A stretch of DNA of 5,685 nt from UBA3818 sp051881895 (GTDB lineage: Bacteria; Bacillota; Clostridia; Oscillospirales; Ruminococcaceae), in the NCBI GenBank assembly GCA_051881895.1, contig JBJEQT010000184.1:1-5685 (forward strand), read 5' to 3'. Positions 1-4,480 of this stretch are shown piece by piece. The position numbers were made by a program, and so were the translations under genes. Under the pieces are notes generated by a model that ran no database searches, was not told the origin of the DNA, and saw only the letters and a list, made by a program, of their open reading frames with translations. Position 1 is the first letter of the stretch, and every line of letters begins with the position of its first letter.

Positions 1-187
1 TATGAGAACCCATGCTCTGGACGGGGCAGTGTTTCCGTATATCATAAAGGTCAAATATACCGTGGACGGGAAAGATTTCACTTGCAGAAAATGGATAAAT
101 GCCGGCAATCGCACCCCGGCGCAAGGGAGCGCTGTTAAGGTCTTTTATGAGGAAGATCGGCCCGCCAAAGCAAGAATTGCAATTTAA
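1..187 (+). CDS. DUF3592-like small protein, 3' part
   Basis: The reading frame is open from the left edge and ends at TAA 185-187. About 61 residues are visible. They read as the C-terminal beta-rich half of a DUF3592-type domain: a V-K-Y-x-V-D-G-K-x-F strand pair near residues 17-26, then a G-S-A-V-K-V-F-Y strand near 42-49, followed by a short charged turn and a final K-A-R-I strand. This order (tyrosine-containing strand, loop, G-x-x-V-x-V-x-Y, then x-P-A-x-A) is what I recall for DUF3592, whose function is unknown and which often sits beside one or two membrane helices. An ATG occurs at 2-4, but no ribosome binding site can be seen for it and the family is usually longer, so the true start is probably outside the window and this Met is probably internal. 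A terminator follows 10 bases after the stop, so this gene ends its transcription unit. The family call rests on pattern resemblance only. Confidence 0.55.
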   Translation, partial: MRTHALDGAVFPYIIKVKYTVDGKDFTCRKWINAGNRTPAQGSAVKVFYEEDRPAKARIAI

Positions 188-197
188 ATCGGATTTT

Positions 198-229
198 AAA
201 GGCTCCCACCCCTTCGGCGGGAGCCTTTT
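198..229 (+). terminator. Intrinsic terminator after the DUF3592-like gene
   Basis: A perfect 10-bp stem pairs AAAGGCTCCC (198-207) with GGGAGCCTTT (219-228) around an 11-base loop that can close two further C-G pairs. A run of four T (226-229) ends the structure. It begins 10 bases after the stop codon at 185-187. The A-tract on the left arm means it could also act weakly on the opposite strand, but no minus-strand gene runs into it here. Confidence 0.88.
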
Positions 230-263
230 CCATGCTGATTGGAAGCTGTTTTGACCAAAAGTA

Positions 264-322
264 TTTGAAACGTACAAAATCAGACAACAGGAGCAGTTCT
301 GTCCCGTTGTATCCGTTTCAAA
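264..322. repeat. Nested inverted repeats upstream of the cyclodeaminase-like gene
   Basis: An outer perfect 9-bp inverted repeat pairs TTTGAAACG (264-272) with CGTTTCAAA (314-322). Between the arms lies a second, imperfect one: ACAAC (284-288) with GTTGT (306-310), extended after one mismatch by GGA/TCC (290-292 with 302-304). The right outer arm sits between the proposed -35 and -10 hexamers. This would suit a repressor operator pair. Alternatively it would fold as a leader RNA if transcription starts from the weaker TTGACC element upstream. Chance is not excluded. Confidence 0.35.
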
Positions 323-335
323 GCTATGCTACAAT
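307..335 (+). promoter_or_regulatory. Putative SigA promoter with extended -10 for the cyclodeaminase-like operon
   Basis: A -10 hexamer TACAAT (330-335, 5 of 6 consensus) is preceded by TGC (327-329), which gives an extended -10 element. A weak -35, TTGTAT (307-312), lies exactly 17 bases upstream. Transcription would start near 341-343, leaving a short leader of about 27 bases before the ATG at 369. The right arm of an inverted repeat (314-322) lies in the spacer between the two hexamers. The weak -35 together with an extended -10 is a normal compensating arrangement. A second, weaker candidate begins with TTGACC at 251. Confidence 0.5.
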
Positions 336-354
336 AAAAGCAATCATGATTGAT

Positions 355-360
355 AGGAGG
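355..360 (+). promoter_or_regulatory. Ribosome binding site fixing the cyclodeaminase-like start
   Basis: A full AGGAGG lies 8 bases before the ATG at 369. It selects this start over the in-frame Met at residue 24, which has no comparable site upstream. Confidence 0.88.
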
Positions 361-368
361 TACTTGTC

Positions 369-1460
369 ATGTCTTTCTCCCTTCCCCCTTTCACCTCACC
401 TGATTTTTCCGCACCACGCTTTTCCCAGGCGCCGGATGCGATGCTGGTGCCTTCCCCCAAGGATAAAGTCGCACCGGAGCAATATCACGCGACCACCATC
501 TTCCCGGAATATTTTAAAATCGGCGGCCGGTGGCTGCTAGCGAAAGAAAGCCGCATGGACTGCGTCGCCGTCTACGAAAATGGCGAAATCAGCATTCGGG
601 AATTCCGCCGGCTCAAGCAGGGAGACCTGGTCGTTGTCGGCCGGACAGAGGATGCCTCACAGGGGATTTTCGTCTATCCAAACGGATTTGCCGCCGAAGA
701 GGGCGGTCCGGCGGAAGCGTTCGCTTTCCGGCAGGGGCGTTCCCGCGAAACCGCTTATTCCCGGGATTACGATTCCTTATACGAGCTGCTGCGCCATGAA
801 AAAGAGCATGGCTATATCACCTGGGTCTTAGGCCCCGCCTGCGCCTTTGACCACGATTCCCGCGCCGCATTTTCCAAGCTGGTGCAGAATGGCTACGTCA
901 ATGCCCTGTTAGCGGGCAACGCCCTGGCCACCCATGATTTGGAGGCCGGATACCGCAAAACTGCCCTCGGCCAGGACATCTATACCCAGAAATCCCAGCC
1001 CAACGGCCACTACAACCATATCGATACCATCAACCGGGTCCGGATGGATGGCTCTATCCCTGCTTTTATCGAAAAAGAGGGGATCCGCGACGGCATTATC
1101 TATAGCTGCGTTCAAAAACAGGTTCCCTTTGTTCTGGTGGGCTCCATCCGGGATGACGGGCCTCTGCCGGAGGTGTATGGCGACGTTTACGAAGGGCAAA
1201 ACGCCATGCGGGAATGTGTAAAAAAATCCACTACCGTTATCTGTATGGCGACAACGCTCCATTCCATTGCCACCGGAAATATGACGCCCTCTTACCGTGT
1301 GCTGGCAGACGGAACGGTCCGCCCCGTGTATTTTTACAGCGTGGATATTTCGGAATTTTCGGTAAACAAGCTGCGCGACCGGGGCAGTCTCGGCGTAAAA
1401 ACGATCGTCACCAACGTGCAGGACTTTGTGGTCAATATCAGCAAAGGGTTGGGGCTATAA
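369..1460 (+). CDS. TIGR00300 / LOR-SDH family protein, putative ornithine cyclodeaminase (archaeal type)
   Basis: This 363-residue protein is probably a soluble NAD-dependent enzyme. Its family (TIGR00300, 'LOR/SDH bifunctional enzyme conserved domain') includes archaeal ornithine cyclodeaminases, which turn ornithine into proline and ammonia, and the C-terminal domain of cyanobacterial ArgZ/AgrE. An N-terminal part (about 45-105) carries S-R-M-D-C-V-A-V (61-68) and K-Q-G-D-L-V-V-V-G (83-91), typical of the LOR/SDH segment. The nucleotide-binding part has NGYVNALLAGNALATHDLEA (174-193), GHYNHIDTINRVRMDGSI (213-230), VLVGSIRDDGPLP (255-267) and ATTLHSIATGN (294-304), the strongest family signatures, and then a D-R-G-S turn (337-340). 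There is no arginine dihydrolase domain as in ArgZ, and the first 35 residues are proline-rich with no recognised domain. AGGAGG at 355-360 supports the start. The stop overlaps the next gene's ATG. The family call is firm. Activity in this organism is inferred, and these proteins are unrelated in sequence to the ordinary mu-crystallin-type ornithine cyclodeaminases. Confidence 0.88.
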   Translation: MSFSLPPFTSPDFSAPRFSQAPDAMLVPSPKDKVAPEQYHATTIFPEYFKIGGRWLLAKESRMDCVAVYENGEISIREFRRLKQGDLVVVGRTEDASQGIFVYPNGFAAEEGGPAEAFAFRQGRSRETAYSRDYDSLYELLRHEKEHGYITWVLGPACAFDHDSRAAFSKLVQNGYVNALLAGNALATHDLEAGYRKTALGQDIYTQKSQPNGHYNHIDTINRVRMDGSIPAFIEKEGIRDGIIYSCVQKQVPFVLVGSIRDDGPLPEVYGDVYEGQNAMRECVKKSTTVICMATTLHSIATGNMTPSYRVLADGTVRPVYFYSVDISEFSVNKLRDRGSLGVKTIVTNVQDFVVNISKGLGL

Positions 1461-1768
1461 TGGACAAAGAGATCGATTTTCGTACCATCACCCCCTGCGG
1501 AGAGTGTTGTACTTGCTGCCCAAAAAAGCAGAATGGCTTTTGCAAAGGCTGCATCGAAACCGGCGGAAAATGCAAAGAATGGGAACAATCCGGCGGCTGC
1601 CCGATCTTCCGGTGCTGTCTGGGGCACGGCGTTTCTTTTTGCGGGATTTGCCCGGATTTTCCCTGTGAACGGCTTTTGAAAACAGCCGTCTGGAATCCCC
1701 ATATCGTAAAAGAACTGACCGGCCTTGCCAGCCGTTACCGGAATCAAAACCACCGTTGCAATGGATAA
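1460..1768 (+). CDS. DUF3795 cysteine-rich protein
   Basis: This small soluble protein has 102 residues, 15 of them cysteine. The cysteines are grouped as C-x2-CC-x-CC (13-20), C-x2-C (28-31), C38, C47, CC (52-53), C-x2-C (61-64) and C69, ending in the family-like F-P-C motif (67-69). This is the DUF3795 pattern; the spacing suggests binding of zinc or an iron-sulfur cluster, but no function is established to my knowledge. The C-terminal 30 residues are ordinary, with a short helix rich in K, E and L. The ATG shares a base with the upstream stop (TAATG, 1458-1462), so translation probably depends on ribosomes finishing the cyclodeaminase-like gene; only a loose G-rich stretch (about 1446-1454) stands in for a ribosome binding site. 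The frame stays open upstream to an ATG at 1214, but that start would overlap the previous gene by about 250 bases and is rejected. Its own stop lies in the terminator stem. Confidence 0.85.
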   Translation: MDKEIDFRTITPCGECCTCCPKKQNGFCKGCIETGGKCKEWEQSGGCPIFRCCLGHGVSFCGICPDFPCERLLKTAVWNPHIVKELTGLASRYRNQNHRCNG

Positions 1769-1817
1769 AAAGGAATCCTCCGTATGGCTTTCGCCATACG
1801 GAGGATTCCTTTTTATC
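1764..1817. terminator. Bidirectional terminator between convergent genes, 25-bp perfect stem
   Basis: The left arm (1764-1788) and right arm (1793-1817) are perfect reverse complements over 25 bases, closed by the loop TTTC (1789-1792). A-tract and T-tract flanks (AAAAA 1767-1771, TTTTT 1810-1814) give a U-run on both strands, so it can end the plus-strand cyclodeaminase-DUF3795 unit and the minus-strand MATE gene, whose stop is 50 bases away. The left arm starts in the last sense codon of the DUF3795 gene and contains its TAA stop (1766-1768). Confidence 0.93.
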
Positions 1818-1866
1818 AGTTGTCCGCCATCGTTTTCTCTTTTTTGCCGAGAAAGTTTTTCTCTTT

Positions 1867-3270
1867 TTAAATGTCGTTTCTGCTCAAAAAGTGCCAGGTG
1901 GAACCAATTACAACCGCCGACGCGAGAAAAGTCAGGATATCTGCTGCCGGCATTGAGTACAGCACGCCATCCAGTCCAAAAAAGAGCGGAAGCAAAAGTG
2001 CCAATCCCACGCCGAATACAACTTCCCGAATCATGGACAGCACTGTCGAGGCAAAGGCTTTTCCCATTGCCTGCAGGAAAATGAACGCCGCTTTATTGAT
2101 GCAGGCTAAAACAATCATGCACAGGTAAACCCGAAATGCCCGCACAGCGAATTCCGTGTAATAAACACTTTCACCGGCAGCGCCGAAAATCGCGATCAGC
2201 TGTCTGGGAAGTCCTTCCACAATAATCAAAGAGACAATACCCACGAGCGTTTCCGCACCCAACAGCATCGCAAAAAGCTTTTTCACACGATCGCGGCGCT
2301 CGGCCCCCATATTGAATCCTACGATCGGAATGCATCCGGCCGCCATGCCTACTACGATGGAAATCACGATCTGGAAAAATTTCATAACAATCCCAACCAC
2401 CGCCATGGGGATCTGGGCGTACTGCTCCTGACCGAAAATCGGGTCCAAAGCGCCGTATTTCCGAATCATATTATTAATCGCCGCCATCGCGGCCACCAGG
2501 GAGATTTGAGATAAAAAGCTGCAGATTCCCAGCGACAGAGAGCGGCTGACGATTTGTTTTCGAAGTAGAAAACTCTCTTTTGTCAGTTTTACCGCTTTGG
2601 TGTGGCACAGGTACCAAACAGCAAGAATAGCCGTCAGCACCTGTCCGGCAACAGTGGCTACCGCCGCGCCCATCATTCCCCAGTGAAAGGCGAAGATAAA
2701 CACCGGATCAAGAATCATATTGACCACTGCGCCCACCAGCGTAGACGCCATGGCAAAGCCGGGGCTTCCATCAGAACGAATGACCGGATTCATGGCCTGA
2801 CCAAACATATAAAAGGGAATACCTAGGGAAATATAGAAAAAATATTCTTTCGAATAGCGAAAGGTCTCTTCGTTTACCGTACCGCCGAAAAAGTATAAAA
2901 TCTGGTCCGAAAAAAGCAGGTAAACGGCGCACAGCACGATTCCGCCCGCCACCGACAGCACAACTGCATTTCCAATGCTGCGATGGGCGTCTTCCGGCTT
3001 TTTTCGCCCCAGGCTGAGGCTGACAAAAGCGCAGCATCCGTCACCGATCATAACGGCGATGGCCAAGGCGATCACCGTCAGCGGGAACACCACGGTATTG
3101 GCGGCGTTTCCGTAAGAGCCCAGATAGCTGGCGTTCGCGATAAAAATTTGGTCCACGATGTTATAAAGCGCCGCTACCAACAGTGAGATCATGCAAGGCA
3201 CAGCATATTTTCTCATCAGACGGCCTAATTTTTCCTGCTCCAAATAAGCCGGCTCCATTTGATTTTCCAT
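1867..3270 (-). CDS. MATE family efflux transporter, MepA-like
   Basis: This 467-residue inner-membrane protein has about 12 hydrophobic segments in two homologous halves, the normal size for the family. MATE proteins export cationic drugs and dyes or metabolites in exchange for Na+ or H+. Family marks in order are YNIVDQIFIA (36-45) in the first helix; the inter-helix G-R-K-x-x-E-D-A-H-R-S-I-G-N (88-101), whose second-half counterpart is G-F-N-M-G-A-E-R-R-D-R-V-K-K (318-331); IRSDGSPG (164-171); NMILDPVFIF (184-193); and MIREVVFG (413-420). This layout fits the MepA-like branch best, but the substrate cannot be read from sequence. AGGAGG lies 7 bases before the ATG, so Met1 is preferred to Met5. 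No partner or MarR-type regulator gene is adjacent. It converges on the DUF3795 gene, and a terminator-like hairpin lies between its promoter and its ribosome binding site. Confidence 0.93.
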   Translation of the reverse strand: MENQMEPAYLEQEKLGRLMRKYAVPCMISLLVAALYNIVDQIFIANASYLGSYGNAANTVVFPLTVIALAIAVMIGDGCCAFVSLSLGRKKPEDAHRSIGNAVVLSVAGGIVLCAVYLLFSDQILYFFGGTVNEETFRYSKEYFFYISLGIPFYMFGQAMNPVIRSDGSPGFAMASTLVGAVVNMILDPVFIFAFHWGMMGAAVATVAGQVLTAILAVWYLCHTKAVKLTKESFLLRKQIVSRSLSLGICSFLSQISLVAAMAAINNMIRKYGALDPIFGQEQYAQIPMAVVGIVMKFFQIVISIVVGMAAGCIPIVGFNMGAERRDRVKKLFAMLLGAETLVGIVSLIIVEGLPRQLIAIFGAAGESVYYTEFAVRAFRVYLCMIVLACINKAAFIFLQAMGKAFASTVLSMIREVVFGVGLALLLPLFFGLDGVLYSMPAADILTFLASAVVIGSTWHFLSRNDI

Positions 3271-3274
3271 TCTA

Positions 3275-3283
3275 TCTCCTCCT
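3275..3283 (-). promoter_or_regulatory. Ribosome binding site of the MATE gene
   Basis: On the minus strand the sequence reads AGGAGGAGA, with AGGAGG 7 bases from the ATG at 3268-3270. It begins only seven bases after the foot of the leader hairpin, but the hairpin does not pair with it. Confidence 0.88.
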
Positions 3284-3327
3284 AAAAAAGAAAAAGCGTA
3301 AATCCAGCATCTGGATTTACGCTTTTT
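3284..3327 (-). terminator. Terminator-like hairpin in the MATE leader (attenuator or upstream operon terminator)
   Basis: A perfect 17-bp stem (3291-3307 with 3311-3327) closes a 3-base loop. On the minus strand the stem ends in TTTTT and is followed by C and six more T (3284-3290), a complete intrinsic terminator. It lies downstream of a good minus-strand promoter and directly upstream of the MATE ribosome binding site, so MATE transcripts must read through it. It is also the first clear terminator after the glycosyltransferase stop, about 185 bases away. Its symmetry would equally allow a DNA operator. Confidence 0.8.
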
Positions 3328-3345
3328 GGGCTACTCGACTTTTTT

Positions 3346-3374
3346 ATTATACGATATGTCGGCTCATTTTTCAA
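3346..3374 (-). promoter_or_regulatory. SigA-type promoter of the MATE gene
   Basis: On the minus strand TTGAAA (3369-3374, 5 of 6 consensus) and a perfect TATAAT (3346-3351) are separated by 17 bases (3352-3368). Transcription should start near the G at 3339, about 69 bases before the start codon and 12 bases before the leader hairpin. The surrounding DNA is AT-rich, as expected for a promoter, which also makes a chance match somewhat easier. Confidence 0.75.
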
Positions 3375-3511
3375 AAGGGAAAAATCCTGAAATTCAAAGG
3401 CTTTTGGCAAAACTTTTTTTTAAAATTGCCTATTTTTATTGCCTTCTTTGCCAAAGCGCTCACCAAAATCCGGCAAAAAGAGCGCCGCCTCGGTTTAGAG
3501 CTGTCCGAGAG
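3375..3511. other. AT-rich gap after the glycosyltransferase, no gene seen
   Basis: This gap between the glycosyltransferase stop and the MATE promoter contains A and T runs (for example around 3413-3425) and several short GGCAA/TTGCC matches, but no stem longer than about 5 bp and no ORF with a ribosome binding site. A small RNA cannot be excluded by eye. Confidence 0.5.
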
Positions 3512-4480
3512 TTATTCTTCGGAAACCTTGCCGCTGTCCAACAGCATTTCGATATGATACCGCGGACGCGCCTTGACCTCCGCATAAGTTTTCCCCACAT
3601 AGGCTCCTACCAATCCCAGCGCGGCCAGCTCAATGCCCAGCGCCAGCCAAACCGACACCAGCACCCAGATCCATCCCTCCACCGAAACACCACAGCAAAG
3701 ACAGATCAGCGCGGCCAAAAGTCCCAACCCGGATAAAAATCCAATGCCAATTCCGACCCCGGTGATCAGCGACAGCGGCTTGGTGCTGAAAGAGGTAATG
3801 CCGTCCCAGGCGAAAGAGAGCATCTTTTTTAACGGATATTTGGATTCTCCCGCAAACCGCTCGCTGCGTTCATAGGTAACCACCGCCGTCGGGAACCCAA
3901 TCAGCGGGACGATCCCCCGCAAAAACAGGTTGACCTCATGGTAGCCGGAAAAACAATCCAGCGCCTTTTTGCTCATAAGGCGGTAGTCCGCATGGTTGCT
4001 GACGATATCGACTCCCATTTTTTGCATCAGGCCGTAAAACCCCATGGCGGTGGACCGCTTGAAAGCGGTATCCGTGTCCCGGGCGCTGCGTACGCCGTAA
4101 ACGATCTGCGCGCCTTTGTGATACTCCTCCACAAATTGGTCCAGCACCTCGATATCATCCTGCAGGTCCGCATCTAAGGAGATGGTGATGTCGCACAGTT
4201 CTCTGGCGGTCATCAATCCGGCTACCAGCGCGTTCTGATGGCCCCGATTACGGGATAACTTTAAGCCGGATACCACCGGATTCTCCTGGTGGAAGCCGCA
4301 GATCAGCTCCCAGGTGCGGTCACGGCTTCCGTCGTCCACCAAAAGGATGCGGCTGTCGCCGGATACCAGACCCTTTTCTTCCATCCGGCACAGCTTGTCG
4401 GTCAGCCGGCGGACGGTTTCGGGCAGGACCTCCTCTTCATTATAACAGGGCACGACAAGGTACAATCGATCCATGATCAT
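3512..4480 (-). CDS. Polyprenyl-phosphate glycosyltransferase, family 2 (GtrB/CsbB/DPM1-like)
   Basis: This 322-residue membrane-anchored enzyme probably moves a sugar from a nucleotide donor to undecaprenyl phosphate on the cytoplasmic face. The GT-A catalytic domain shows VVPCYNEEE (9-17), VDDGSRDRT (48-56), NRGHQNALVAGL (78-89) and the metal-binding D-A-D-L-Q-D (103-108). ADYRLMSKKAL (164-174) and RSERFAGESKYPLKKM (205-220) are typical of the GtrB/dolichol-phosphate-mannose-synthase-like branch. Two hydrophobic segments at about 236-262 and 270-297 form the usual C-terminal anchor. The ATG overlaps the YfhO stop as ATGA (4477-4480). AGGAGG at 4485-4490 is only 4 bases from this ATG and 10 from the next Met (codon 3), so either start is possible; the overlap favours the first. 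Paired with YfhO it fits a surface-glycosylation operon like csbB-yfhO of Bacillus. The sugar and final acceptor cannot be told from sequence. No obvious terminator follows immediately. Confidence 0.92.
   Translation of the reverse strand: MIMDRLYLVVPCYNEEEVLPETVRRLTDKLCRMEEKGLVSGDSRILLVDDGSRDRTWELICGFHQENPVVSGLKLSRNRGHQNALVAGLMTARELCDITISLDADLQDDIEVLDQFVEEYHKGAQIVYGVRSARDTDTAFKRSTAMGFYGLMQKMGVDIVSNHADYRLMSKKALDCFSGYHEVNLFLRGIVPLIGFPTAVVTYERSERFAGESKYPLKKMLSFAWDGITSFSTKPLSLITGVGIGIGFLSGLGLLAALICLCCGVSVEGWIWVLVSVWLALGIELAALGLVGAYVGKTYAEVKARPRYHIEMLLDSGKVSEE

Noticed and set aside
251..278. TTGACC (251-256) with TACAAA (273-278) as the promoter of the cyclodeaminase-like operon
   Set aside because: The -35 is good, but the spacing is 16 and the -10 is poor; the extended -10 TGCTACAAT at 327-335 is the better candidate. 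It is kept only as an alternative.
1214..1459. An in-frame ATG at 1214 that would lengthen the DUF3795 protein to 184 residues
   Set aside because: It would overlap the cyclodeaminase-like gene by about 250 bases, the extra residues look like a frame-shifted shadow rich in R, G and C, and TAATG at 1458-1462 gives a natural start exactly where DUF3795 similarity begins.
909..1753. Two minus-strand open frames opposite the cyclodeaminase-like and DUF3795 genes (909-1262 and 1334-1753)
   Set aside because: Both lie antisense to well-supported genes, lack ribosome binding sites and show no recognisable domain.
3404..3480. Short GGCAA/TTGCC matches after the glycosyltransferase as its terminator
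   Set aside because: The stems reach only about 5 bp with A/T-rich loops and no stem-adjacent T-run; they are weaker than expected for an intrinsic terminator.
3183..3736. Plus-strand open frames across the MATE promoter and glycosyltransferase 3' end (3183-3557, 3326-3736)
   Set aside because: They run through the hairpin, AT-rich gap and antisense coding DNA; the K- and F-rich translations reflect A/T runs, and no ribosome binding site is present.
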